Origin: Flavobacterium sp. CS20
GTDB taxonomy: Bacteria > Bacteroidota > Bacteroidia > Flavobacteriales > Flavobacteriaceae
NCBI RefSeq assembly: GCF_018080005.1
Contig: NZ_CP073015.1
Coordinates: 1,736,001 to 1,800,000 of the forward strand
Reading direction: 5' to 3'
DNA: 64,000 nt
Every line of letters begins with the position of its first letter. Positions within the stretch are counted from its first letter, which is position 1. Position numbers and translations under genes: made by a program. The notes under the pieces were generated by a model that made no database searches, was not told the origin of the DNA, and was given only the letters and a program-made list of their open reading frames with translations. Of this stretch, positions 26,465-37,140 are shown in pieces.

Positions 26465-26695
26465 TTGAATTATAAAAAATTGAATTCTAAAGCTTATTTA
26501 AAAACGCTCGCTAACACCAAAATGCCTTTTGGAAAATACAAAGGCTATTTTTTGATTGATATTCCTGAATATTATTTGGTGTGGTATAAAAACAAGGGAT
26601 TTCCTAAAAATAAATTGGGCTTGCAAATGCAAGAAATTTTAGAACTGAAAGCCAATGGTTTAGAGGATTTGATAAGACCCTTAAAAAAATCTTAA
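26465..26695 (+). CDS. DUF3820 family protein
   Basis: A 76-aa protein with MPFGKYKGYFLIDIPEYYLV and WYKNKGFPKNKLG, the DUF3820 (ExoX C-domain-like) pattern. Start is TTG at 26465; a -7 box TATCTTTG is at about 26409. The function is unknown; its domain recurs at the end of the DnaQ-like exonuclease at 24613, suggesting a nucleic-acid link. Confidence 0.85.
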   Translation: MNYKKLNSKAYLKTLANTKMPFGKYKGYFLIDIPEYYLVWYKNKGFPKNKLGLQMQEILELKANGLEDLIRPLKKS

Positions 26696-26736
26696 AATAT
26701 ATAGACGTGTAGGCGAGTTATATTGGGATTAATCTC

Positions 26737-26744
26737 TATTTTTG
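26737..26744 (+). promoter_or_regulatory. -7 promoter box of pyrG
   Basis: TATTTTTG, 31 bases before the pyrG ATG, matches TAnnTTTG. Confidence 0.5.
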
Positions 26745-26766
26745 CATTCCATAAAGACATCAATAA

Positions 26767-28386
<1,620 letters not shown>

Positions 28387-28482
28387 TTTTAAAACTTTGA
28401 AATCCTTTTAGAATTAGAAATCTTAACTTAATACATTTTTTTTGTTTAAATTATTTCTCTTTATAAAAGAATTTATACACGT

Positions 28483-28613
28483 CATTATGATTCTGCAAAA
28501 TTTTCAGAATTAAGAGCAAAATTAAAGTCTTATTTAGACAGTGTTGAGATGATAACAAAACGCTCATTATAAAAAGAGCCACAGAAAAAGGTGCGGTTAT
28601 GATTTCATTACGA
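28483..28613 (+). pseudogene. Remnant of a Phd/YefM-like antitoxin
   Basis: SAKFSELRAKLKSYLDSVE in one frame, then after one missing base NKTLIIKRATEKGAVMISL in the next frame: together a Phd/YefM antitoxin N-terminal domain. No start Met is visible and the C-terminal toxin-binding part is gone. It lies before an UPF0175/PIN pair that is also damaged, so this gap is a graveyard of toxin-antitoxin genes. The rest of 28387-28711 has no gene. Confidence 0.6.
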
Positions 28614-28711
28614 TTAATCAAACTGATTTACATTTTTTCTATTCTATGCATTTTTTTATATACTGATATGATGTTTTTAAGTATATTTGTTATGAAACAA
28701 AATGTTGAAAG

Positions 28712-28930
28712 ATGAAGAGTTTAACAATAGAGTTACCAGATAATGTTGATGAAAAAGCCATAAAAATGCAACTTGCAAGACAACTTTATGATAAAGGTAT
28801 AATTATATCTGGACAAGTCGCAAATTTAGTTGGCATATCAAAAAAAGAGATTATTGAAACTGTAGGTCACTATGGTGTCTCCATATTTGGCGAGAGTGTT
28901 GATGATTTAGAAAAAATAATTAATGCATAA
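28712..28930 (+). CDS. UPF0175 family putative antitoxin
   Basis: A 72-aa protein with the UPF0175 pattern: KAIKMQLARQLYDKGIIISG, VANLVGISKKEIIETVGHYG, VSIFG. The family forms a small DNA-binding protein usually paired with a PIN-domain toxin. The toxin gene starts inside its last codons (ATG at 28923). Intact, while the toxin is broken. Confidence 0.85.
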   Translation: MKSLTIELPDNVDEKAIKMQLARQLYDKGIIISGQVANLVGISKKEIIETVGHYGVSIFGESVDDLEKIINA

Positions 28931-29279
28931 TATTATTATTTCTGACACCAGTTGCCTAATTGCCTTATCAAAAATTAATAAGCTTGATTTATTAAATAAT
29001 TTATATGATGATGTTCTTGTGACTATTGATGTTTACCAAGAATTTGGTGCTCCATTACCTAAATGGATAGTGATTACTGAGGTTAAAAATAAACAAAAGT
29101 AATTACAAATTGAGAATCAGCTCGATAAGGGTGAAGCCAGTTCAATTGCTTTAGCTCTTGAATATAAAAGGGCGACCTTAATAATTGACGAGAAAAAAGG
29201 TAGAAAAATAGCTCAATCTTTAAATATCAATATTATAGGCACAATTGGTCTTATTTTATTAGGCTTTACCAAGCTTTGA
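28923..29279 (+). pseudogene. DUF3368-type PIN-domain toxin with an in-frame stop
   Basis: Reads as 118 codons with one TAA at 29100-29102. PIN features: IIISDTSCLIALSKINKLD with the first Asp, VYQEFGAPLPKW, KGEASSIALALEY with acidic residues, LIIDEKKGRKIAQSL, GTIGLILL. The C terminus is shorter than usual, so the end may be eroded too. It would be an RNase toxin for the UPF0175 antitoxin it overlaps. The following gap (29280-29579) has no gene I can support. Confidence 0.8.
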
Positions 29280-29579
29280 GATGGTCTGGATTTTTAAAGA
29301 CCTCCATCACTTCATCTATAGGTTAATTTATAATGATTTCAGTGGTATATTTCACAATCAGAATTTATGAATTTAAAGGCTTTTGTGGCTATGAAATATG
29401 AAGCACCAAATATCTAATTATTATTCATAACTCTTAAATAGACTTTAAATTATGTAATCAAAAATTAGCAAAATTTAAAGCTTAAAAATGCAGAAGCTTT
29501 TTAGACTTCAACAGTTTTGAAAAATTTAAGTATTTAGAAATCTGAATTTACTAAATTTGTCGGTTGAAAATTTCAAACT

Positions 29580-31537
29580 ATGAAACTTAAAATGGCTTTC
29601 AGTTTAAAATCGATGTTTCTAATCACAATATTGATTTGGGGAAGTTTTACAGGATCTAATGCTCAAAACAATCTAAGCGATAGCCTTGTATTTAGCATCA
29701 ATGGCACCAAGGTTTATAAAACTGAATTTTTAAATCAATATCAAAAAAATTCACAGAACAATTTTGAAAATGACAGATTGAGTCTTGAAGAATATGCAGA
29801 AATGTATTTGCGTTTCAAATTAAAAGTTGTTCTGCCAAAGAAAAAGGTTTAGACACTTTGCCTAAATTTTTGAACGAGTTTGAACGTTATCGCAAACAAC
29901 TTGCTGATAAATATATTTCTAATGGTAAAGTGACAGAGCAATTAGTTCAAGAAACCTATCATAGGATGACAAATGAAGTTAATGCCAGCCATATTCTAAT
30001 TGCTATAAAACCAAATGCAACTCCCGAAGACACGCTAAAGGCTTACAACACTGCCATCGATATACTGAAAAAAATAGAAAATGGTCAATCTTTTGAAGAC
30101 TTAGCTCTCAAATATTCTAACGACCCATCAGCGAGAGTCAATAAGGGCAACTTAGGTTGGTTCAAAGCTTTCAAAATGGTATATCCGTTTGAAAATGCAG
30201 TTTACAATTTAAAAATAAATGAAGTTTCATATCCCGTAAGAACACAGTTTGGATATCATCTTATCAAGAAAAATGACGAACGCCCATCAAGAGGAAAACT
30301 TGAAGTGGCACATATAATGAAGAATTTGCAATCACAAGATAGTTCTTACAATGCCAAAGCAGAAATTCAAAAACTCTATCAAAAACTTCAAAATGGAGAA
30401 AAGTTTGAAGATTTAGCCAAACAATTTTCAGATCATAAACCCACCGCTTCTAATGGCGGAAAACTATTGCCATTTAGCGTTGGTCAACTCAATTCGGCTA
30501 AATTTGAAGACGTAGCATTTTCTTTGAATCAAAACAATCCTATGTCTAAACCTTTTAAAACTCAGTTTGGCTGGCATATAGTTAAGTATATCGACGAAAT
30601 TCCTGTTAAACCATTAGAAGAAATAAAAACAGATATTGTCAAAAAAATTAAAACTTCAGATCGTTCTAAAAAATTGATTGAAAACATCAAAAAAGACTTG
30701 ATGAATCAATATGAGGTTAGCATTAATTATGAATTACTTTCAACCATAGAAGACAGAATAGATGAGAGCATTTTAAAATTCAAGTGGAAATATAAGGAAA
30801 AAGAAACCGACAAAAATGAATGGATTTTAAAAATTGATACTACGGAATATCGTTTAAATAAATTTTTAGAATATATTGAAAAACATCAACGAAGCTTAAC
30901 TGAAAACACTATTAATCAGAAAATTAATACGGCAATAGATAAATTTTCATACGCTAAGTTAATCGAGTTTCACAATCAAAATTTAGAGGAAGTTTCTCCA
31001 GAGTTTCTTGCAGAAATTAAAACTTATTACGAAGGACTTTTGTTGTTTGAAGTTATGGAGCAAAACATTTGGAATCCTACAAAAGAAGACACTTTAGCCC
31101 AGAAAGAATATTTCAAAAAACATAGAAGTAATTTTGTAAGCCCCATAAAAATTAATGCCGTATTAGCTTCAAGTTCAAGTAAAAAAGAAGCCAAACAGAT
31201 AAAGCGTAATATGAACAATGATCCTATAAATGTTTTAAGACAGCAATTTCCCAATGCTATTTTCAAAACCTTGAATGAAACTGAAATTAATGACTCAAGT
31301 TTGCCTAAAAATATTGATTTAAAAGTTAACAAACCAAAACTATATCAACACAACAATCAATATGTGGTGTTGTATATTTCAAAAATTCACTCCTCAAAAC
31401 CTCTAAAATTTAAAGAAGTAAGAGGTCAAATTATCAGTGATCTTCAAAAAGAAAGAGAAGATGAATGGATTGCTGAATTAAGAGAAAAACACGATATTAA
31501 AATTAACCAGAAGTTAATTAAATCTATACAACTCTAA
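29580..31537 (+). pseudogene. Periplasmic parvulin-type peptidyl-prolyl isomerase with one frameshift
   Basis: A 652-residue product when one base is restored near 29842 (KLKV then CSAKEKGLDTLPK). N-terminal signal peptide (LKSMFLITILIWGSFTGSNAQ), then two PpiC/parvulin domains: ASHILIAIKPNA ... GNLGWFKAFKMVYPFENAVY and VAHIMKNLQ ... NGGKLLPFSVGQLNSAKFEDVA, and a long C-terminal chaperone part. It would fold outer-membrane proteins, as SurA does. The pieces are 29580-29852 and 29858-31537. First gene of a set of three similar chaperone genes. A -7 box TAAATTTG lies at 29551. Confidence 0.85.
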
Positions 31538-31541
31538 ACCT

Positions 31542-32396
31542 TTGAAAATTAAAATTCTATTTACATCATTTGGTTTCATTCTACTAAGTAGTTGCGAACT
31601 GTTTAAAAAACAACAGCAAGAAGATGTCATTGCTCAAGTCAATTCTCATATTTTATATCAATCAGATCTTAAAAAAGTATTACCAAAAAATATTTCAACC
31701 GAAGATAGTATAGCATTTGTAAAAAATTATATCGACCAATGGGCTATGGATAAAATTCTATTAGACAAAGCCAAATTCAACTTGCCAGTCAAAGAACAAG
31801 AACGCTTTCAAGCAATGGTTGAGCAATACAAATCTGAACTTTACAAGAAAGCCTATATGGATGCATTGATACAAAAGCAAACAGATAGCGTTATAGACAG
31901 TGTTGCAATTCAAAAGTATTATGAATCCAACAAAGACGTCTTTAGAATCAATGAACATTTATTAAAATTGAGATATATTTTTATCAAAAACAATTTAAAA
32001 AACTACTCTAAAATAAAGGAAAGCTTTAAGCGTTTCAATCAAGATGATAAAAATTATCTCAACCAAGAGCAACTCAAATTTGATAAAGTCAAGTTAAATG
32101 ACTCTGTTTGGATAAAATCAATTGATATTTTCAGAAACTTAGATGATTTAAGCACTCAACAACATCAAAATCTTTTGCACAAAAACAGATATATAGAAAT
32201 TGTAGATAGCGAAAATACTTATTTTATCTATGTTAAAGATGTATTAAAACCCAATTCTATAGCACCAAAAAGCTATATAAAACCTACTATTGAACAAATT
32301 TTAAAGAACAAACAAAAGTTGGAATTGAAAAAAAATCTAAAACAACAGATTTTAAATGATGCTATTAAAAATAATGACTATGAAATATTTAAATAA
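31542..32396 (+). CDS. SurA-like lipoprotein without a visible parvulin domain
   Basis: A 284-aa lipoprotein (lipobox FILLSSCEL). It resembles the N-terminal SurA chaperone region (VIAQVNSHILYQSDLKKVLP, AFVKNYIDQWAMDKILLDKA) but no PPIase core (no GDLGWF-like motif) is visible. Start is TTG at 31542, four bases after the previous stop; the following gene starts inside its end. Between two PPIases, it is probably a partner in outer-membrane protein folding. Confidence 0.75.
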   Translation: MKIKILFTSFGFILLSSCELFKKQQQEDVIAQVNSHILYQSDLKKVLPKNISTEDSIAFVKNYIDQWAMDKILLDKAKFNLPVKEQERFQAMVEQYKSELYKKAYMDALIQKQTDSVIDSVAIQKYYESNKDVFRINEHLLKLRYIFIKNNLKNYSKIKESFKRFNQDDKNYLNQEQLKFDKVKLNDSVWIKSIDIFRNLDDLSTQQHQNLLHKNRYIEIVDSENTYFIYVKDVLKPNSIAPKSYIKPTIEQILKNKQKLELKKNLKQQILNDAIKNNDYEIFK

Positions 32397-33810
32397 TTTA
32401 ACCTTACTATTTGCACTTATTGTCTTTAATTGGTCTTGGTCTCAAATTACTGTTGATGAGAAAGACAATCTCATCAAAGACGACCAAAAAGAAGCAAAAT
32501 TAACCTTGGATAATCTTGATGATAATCAGCGTGTAAAAGTAGATGGCATAGCGACTGTTGTAGGTGATTATTTAATCTTAGAAAGTGATATAATCAAAGC
32601 TCAAGAAGACCAAAAAGCACAAGGTTTCTCAGGCAAAGAAACCAGCAAGTGTTTTATTTTAAAGCAAATTATGGAAAACAAACTCTTTGCACATCACGCC
32701 ATTCAAGACAGTATTGAAATTCAAGAAGAAATGGTCAATAGCCGTACTGAGCGACAACTCAAATATATGATCAATCAGGCAGGAAATCTTCAAAAAATAT
32801 TAGACTTCTATGGAAAAGACACCGAAGAAGAGTTAAGAAAAGAATTATTTGACATCAATTTTGAAAACGTATTAGCCCAAGAAATGCAAGGGACTGTTGT
32901 AGAAAATGTTGAAGTTACACCAGCCGAAGTCAGAAAGTTTTTTGATGATATTCCTGAAGATGAAAAACCCTTTTTTGGCACTCAAGTTGAAGTATCGCAA
33001 ATTGTTACTAAACCTGAAGTTACAGAAAAGCAAACCCAAAAAACTATAGATTTTTTAAATAAAATAAGACAAGAAGTGTTAGATGGTGCAAGATTTTCGT
33101 CTCGTGCCGTTTTATATTCAGATGACCGTGGCTCTAGAAGTAAAGGTGGAAAAATACCAAGCGTGAGTAGAGATTCTCCTTTGGTTAAAGAATTTAAAGA
33201 CAAAGCCTTCAGCCTTGAAGAAGGCGAAATCAGTAAACCATTTAAAACAGATTTTGGTTGGCATATACTTATGGTAGAAAAAATTCGTGGCCAATTCATT
33301 GATGTCAGACACATACTTAAATTTCCAGAAATCACTGATGAAGATATTGAAAAAGCACGAAAAGAAATTGAAACTATTCGCAAAAGAATAGTTGATGGTG
33401 AAATCAGTTTTGAAGAAGTCGCCAAAGAATTTTCTGACGAAGAAGAAACCAAAGAAAGCGGTGGTAAGCTTATCAATGACTTAACCCTCAACACACGTTT
33501 TGAGCTCAGTAAAATGGATCCAGACTTATACAACAAAATTATAAACTTAGATGAAGGTGAGGTCTCGCCTATTTATACCGAAACCAACCAACAACAACAA
33601 CCATTCTTTAAAATTCTTACAATCACAAAACGCATAGAAGAACACGAAGCAGATTTTAATAAAGATTATGCGCGCATTAGCGATTTAGCACTCAAACAAA
33701 AAAAGATTAAAGAAATTCAAAAATGGCAAAAAAGTAAAATGAAAGACACTTATATCAAAATAAGTGATGACTATAAAACTTGCGATTTTGCAAAAGATTG
33801 GTTAAAATAA
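32380..33810 (+). CDS. surA: SurA-like peptidyl-prolyl isomerase
   Basis: A 476-aa periplasmic chaperone. Signal peptide MKYLNNLTLLFALIVFNWSW, cut after SWSQ; SurA N-domain VDGIATVVGDYLILESDIIK; then two parvulin domains, the first with SRSKGGKIPSVSRDSPLVKEFK and FKTDFGWHILMVEK, the second with DVRHILKFPE and KESGGKLINDL. I start at the Met of MKYLNN, because the eight residues before it overlap the previous gene and lack signal-peptide character. Intact. Confidence 0.87.
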   Translation: MKYLNNLTLLFALIVFNWSWSQITVDEKDNLIKDDQKEAKLTLDNLDDNQRVKVDGIATVVGDYLILESDIIKAQEDQKAQGFSGKETSKCFILKQIMENKLFAHHAIQDSIEIQEEMVNSRTERQLKYMINQAGNLQKILDFYGKDTEEELRKELFDINFENVLAQEMQGTVVENVEVTPAEVRKFFDDIPEDEKPFFGTQVEVSQIVTKPEVTEKQTQKTIDFLNKIRQEVLDGARFSSRAVLYSDDRGSRSKGGKIPSVSRDSPLVKEFKDKAFSLEEGEISKPFKTDFGWHILMVEKIRGQFIDVRHILKFPEITDEDIEKARKEIETIRKRIVDGEISFEEVAKEFSDEEETKESGGKLINDLTLNTRFELSKMDPDLYNKIINLDEGEVSPIYTETNQQQQPFFKILTITKRIEEHEADFNKDYARISDLALKQKKIKEIQKWQKSKMKDTYIKISDDYKTCDFAKDWLK

Positions 33811-33815
33811 AATAT

Positions 33816-34768
33816 ATGTCAGACGTTAAAGGAATTGAGCGATTTGTTGAAAAACACACGCAATTAAAAAAAGAAATATCTAAGGTAATTGTAGGTCAAG
33901 AAAACGTTGTCAATCAAATACTGATAGCTATTTTTTCAGGTGGTCATGCCTTGCTAATTGGCGTTCCTGGTCTTGCCAAAACCTTAATGATAAACACCAT
34001 ATCACAAGCCTTGGGTTTAAGTTTTAAACGCGTTCAATTTACTCCAGATTTAATGCCAAGTGATATTTTAGGCTCCGAAATTTTAGATGCTCAAAAGAAT
34101 TTCAAATTTATAAAAGGACCTGTTTTTACCAATATTTTGTTGGCAGACGAAATCAATCATAGCCCACCAAAAACCCAATCTGCATTACTCGAAGCTATGC
34201 AAGAAAAGGCAGTTACCATTTCGGGACATCATTATAAACTCAGCGAGCCTTATTTTGTGTTAGCTACCCAAAACCCTATTGAGCAAGAAGGCACTTATCC
34301 TTTGCCTGAAGCACAATTAGACCGATTTATGTTTGCTATTAATTTAGAATACCCTAGTTTTGAAGAAGAAGTTGAAGTTGTTAAAAGCACAACACAAACT
34401 ATTTCACATGATATTCAAGCTTTGTTTGAAGCCCAAGAAATTTTAGATATTCAACAGTTAATAAGGCGAATACCTGTAGCAGACAACGTTATAGAGTACG
34501 CTGTAGATTTAGTATCTAAAACTCGTCCCGACAACAGTAGGACAAATGATTTTGTAAAAGAATTTGTAGATTGGGGTGCTGGACTAAGAGCTTCACAAAA
34601 TTTAATACTCATGCCAAAACACACGCGGCTACTCAAGGAAAATTTTCTCCTGATATTGAAAATGTAAAAGCCGTAGCTTACAGCGTCCTAAAACATAGGG
34701 TAATTAAAAACTATAAAGCAGAAGCTGAAGGTTATTCTATTGAATATATAATTAAGCAACTTTTATAA
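33816..34768 (+). pseudogene. MoxR-family AAA ATPase with one frameshift
   Basis: A 317-residue MoxR ATPase when one base is restored near 34612 (NLILxAKTHAATQGKFSP). Seen: Walker A GVPGLAKTLMINT, TPDLMPSDILGSE, Walker B NILLADEINHSPPKTQSALL, VLATQNPIEQEGTYPLPEAQ, sensor-2 DWGAGLRASQ. Such ATPases act as chaperones for VWA-domain proteins or envelope complexes. Five bases after surA, so it ends the chaperone operon. The stretch from 34769 to the MITE has no gene. Confidence 0.88.
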
Positions 34769-34877
34769 GATTTGGATTAATAATGTCGTCGTTAATAAAA
34801 AGATAAAGGTAAAAATACCGACGCACCAGCCTATGGCAGACAAGTATTTTAAGGAGTATTTATGCAAGATTTAAAAT

Positions 34878-35085
34878 AACGTGAGTTCGATATAAATTCC
34901 AATAAAATATATTCATATAAAATACAGATATTTAATCATTTGTCATGTCAACAGAGCGAAGCATGAGCGACGAGACATCTCAATAGGATGAGATTTCTCC
35001 TCATTCTTCGTTCGAAATGACAAAATTTGCTAACAAAAAGATGTAATCATCTGATTTACAGATTTCAATAAATAGAACTCATGTT
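34878..35085. mobile_element. MITE-like element, copy 1 (208 bp)
   Basis: Ends are inverted repeats: AACGTGAGTTCGAT at the left and GAACTCATGTT at the right. Flanks are identical 5-base target copies AAAAT (34873-34877 and 35086-35090). It has no gene. The middle forms a long hairpin: TTTGTCATGTC, GAGCGA.., GAGATTTCTC, ..CGTTCGAAATGACAAA. A second copy, nearly identical over its whole length, is at 46153-46359. Confidence 0.85.
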
Positions 35086-35142
35086 AAAATAACTTTCGGT
35101 ATGAATGAATATATCAAAAAAATAAATTCAACTCAGCCGTTT

Positions 35143-35661
35143 TTAAGCATTCAAATCCAAAAGCCCATCAGGCAGTTCAAAAAAGATCTCCTTTTGACCT
35201 TCGTCAATTTCTACGATCCAATCTTCATTAACAGGAATAAGAATTTGTCTTTGATTAGATTCTATTTCAAAAAAAGCTTGAGGTGTTGACGTGTTCAGGT
35301 TTATGATTTTACCAATGCGTTCATCATTCTCATCATAAACAGTAAAACCAATTAAATGTTTTAATGAAAATTCATCATCAAGTTCAATTTCAGATTTTAA
35401 GATATAAACATCGTGTTTAACCAATTGGTCAGCGTCTTGTTCTGTTGAAATATCTTCAAACTTGAGTCGAATGCTGTTTTTTTTATGGGGTTTGGTAAAC
35501 TCTATAAAATAAGGAATCCGTTTCTGCTGAAATTCAACAAAAACGGATTTGATATGTTCAGGAAAATTGTCTAATTCAGGATTAATCTGTAAAACAACTT
35601 CACCTTTAAAGCTAAATTTTCGAGAAATTGTCCCCAGATAAAAATGTTCATTTTTATCCAT
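35143..35661 (-). CDS. rimM: Ribosome maturation factor RimM
   Basis: A 172-aa factor for 16S rRNA maturation and 30S head assembly. Seen: FYLGTISRKFSFKGEVVLQI at the N terminus, and the PRC-barrel half with LIGFTVYDENDERIGKI and ILIPVNEDWIVEIDEGQKEI. It starts 11 bases after rpsP, the usual rpsP-rimM pair. Intact. Confidence 0.95.
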   Translation of the reverse strand: MDKNEHFYLGTISRKFSFKGEVVLQINPELDNFPEHIKSVFVEFQQKRIPYFIEFTKPHKKNSIRLKFEDISTEQDADQLVKHDVYILKSEIELDDEFSLKHLIGFTVYDENDERIGKIINLNTSTPQAFFEIESNQRQILIPVNEDWIVEIDEGQKEIFFELPDGLLDLNA

Positions 35662-35672
35662 CAGACTTTAGC

Positions 35673-36266
35673 TTAAGCTTCTTTTTTTTCGTCTTCTTTA
35701 TCAGACGACTTTGGATCTTCTTTAGTTTCCTCCTTAGCTTCTTCTGTTTTAGCTTCTTCTTTAGTTTCAGTTTCTGCTACTGCTTCATCAGCTTTTGGTT
35801 CTTCAGCAACTTCTTCTTCAGGTGCAACTTCAGCAACCCTTTTGTCGCTAACTTCTTTTTCTTTAGCTAAGGCTTCTGCTCTGGCATCTGCTTTAGCTTT
35901 TTCAATTTTAGAAGTTTTGTCCATGATTTTACCTTCTTTGTCTTTCATCCAAGCTTCAAATTTCTTTTCAGCTTCTTCTTCAGTTAAGGCACCTTTAGCA
36001 ACTCCGCCTAATAAATGCTTTTTGTACAAAACGCCTTTATAAGAAAGGATACGCCTTGCCGTGTCAGTTGGCTGAGCACCGTTAAGCAAATGCTTCAATG
36101 AATTATCAAAATCCAATTCAATGGTTGCTGGATTGGTTGTTGGATTGTAAATTCCGAGTTTTTCAATAAATTTACCATCTCTTTTTGCACGAGAATCTGC
36201 GACTACTATCCAAAAATATGGTTTTGCTTTTCTACCGTGTCTTTGTAATCTGATTTTTAAAGGCAT
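35673..36266 (-). CDS. rpsP: 30S ribosomal protein S16 with long acidic tail
   Basis: A 197-aa protein. The first 80 residues are S16 ([49 protein letters not shown]). The rest is a low-complexity tail rich in Glu, Lys and Ala (many EEA, AEET, KEEAK repeats) that S16 of other phyla lacks; long tails of this type occur in Bacteroidota. rimM follows. Confidence 0.95.
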   Translation of the reverse strand: MPLKIRLQRHGRKAKPYFWIVVADSRAKRDGKFIEKLGIYNPTTNPATIELDFDNSLKHLLNGAQPTDTARRILSYKGVLYKKHLLGGVAKGALTEEEAEKKFEAWMKDKEGKIMDKTSKIEKAKADARAEALAKEKEVSDKRVAEVAPEEEVAEEPKADEAVAETETKEEAKTEEAKEETKEDPKSSDKEDEKKEA

Positions 36267-36312
36267 AATGTTTAAATTTTGGGTTCTCGACCCGATTATT
36301 AAATTTAGTTTG

Positions 36313-36320
36313 CAAAAATA
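36313..36320 (-). promoter_or_regulatory. -7 promoter box of rpsP-rimM
   Basis: TATTTTTG on the minus strand, 46 bases upstream of the rpsP ATG. Confidence 0.45.
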
Positions 36321-36402
36321 ATTTATTTTTTGATTAAAAAAAATCTTTCATAGCTTATTATTCAATAATTTATCTCTACTTTTATTATCTAAATTCTATG
36401 CT

Positions 36403-37133
36403 ATGCTTGATAATCTCAAACTTAATCAAGTTTTATTTCTTGACATTGAGACCGTACCCGAATTTGAAAGTTTTAAAAGTTTAAGTGCTGTAAAGCAAAA
36501 ACTTTGGGACGAAAAGTCAGCCTACAAAAGACGATATGATGCTAAAGAAAATGAAGAAATTTCCGCTGCTGAATACTATGAAAAGGCTGGAATTTGGGCA
36601 GAATTTGGGAAAATTATTTGCATTTCTGTTGGCATCTTCAATACGGAAAAAAAGGAACCTGAATTTAGGATTAAAAGTTACTATGGCGATGATGAAAAAG
36701 AAATTTTAAAAGACTTTTCAAAATTGCTTCACACCCATTACAATACTTCAAATCGTTTACTTAGCGGTCATAACATCAAAGAGTTTGATATTCCTTACAT
36801 CGCGAGACGCATATTAATTCAGGATTTAGATCTGCCTAAAATATTAAATCTTATGGGTAAAAAACCTTGGGAAGTTCCACATTTAGATACCTTAGAATTG
36901 TGGAAATTTGGCGATTACAAACACTTTACTTCATTAAAGTTACTCACCGAAATCTTAGGAGTAGATTCTCCAAAAGATGACTTGAGGAGTCAAGTTAGAA
37001 ATGTTTATTACAAAAAAAGATTTAAAACGACATTGATGGCAGCTGTGAAAAAGACGTAATTGCAGTTGCTCAAGTGGTGCTGAAATTAGCTAGAAAACCG
37101 CTTTTAAAACCCAAACAAATTATTCATATTTAA
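36403..37133 (+). pseudogene. PolB-related 3'-5' exonuclease with C-terminal frameshifts
   Basis: Predicted 3'-5' exonuclease related to the PolB proofreading domain. Exo I LFLDIETVPEFE (residues 11-22), Exo II SGHNIKEFDIPYIARR, and the Exo III region in two pieces: the first frame ends after YYKKRFK, and CEKDVIAVAQVVLKLARK with RKPLLKPKQIIHI appears in another frame. Two single-base insertions (an A-run at 37012-37018, and near 37028) would explain it, giving 242 residues; there is also a short in-frame gap near DDLRSQ. The ABC gene begins eight bases after the restored stop. Confidence 0.8.
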
Positions 37134-37140
37134 AAGTAAC

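Noticed and set aside
29280..29579. Possible gene fragment (IDEVMEVFKNPDHLKAW on the minus strand)
   Set aside because: Only 17 residues before stops on both sides; too short to assign.
35101..35289. 62-codon frame overlapping the end of rimM
   Set aside because: Antisense to rimM and partly within the gap after the MITE; no motif.
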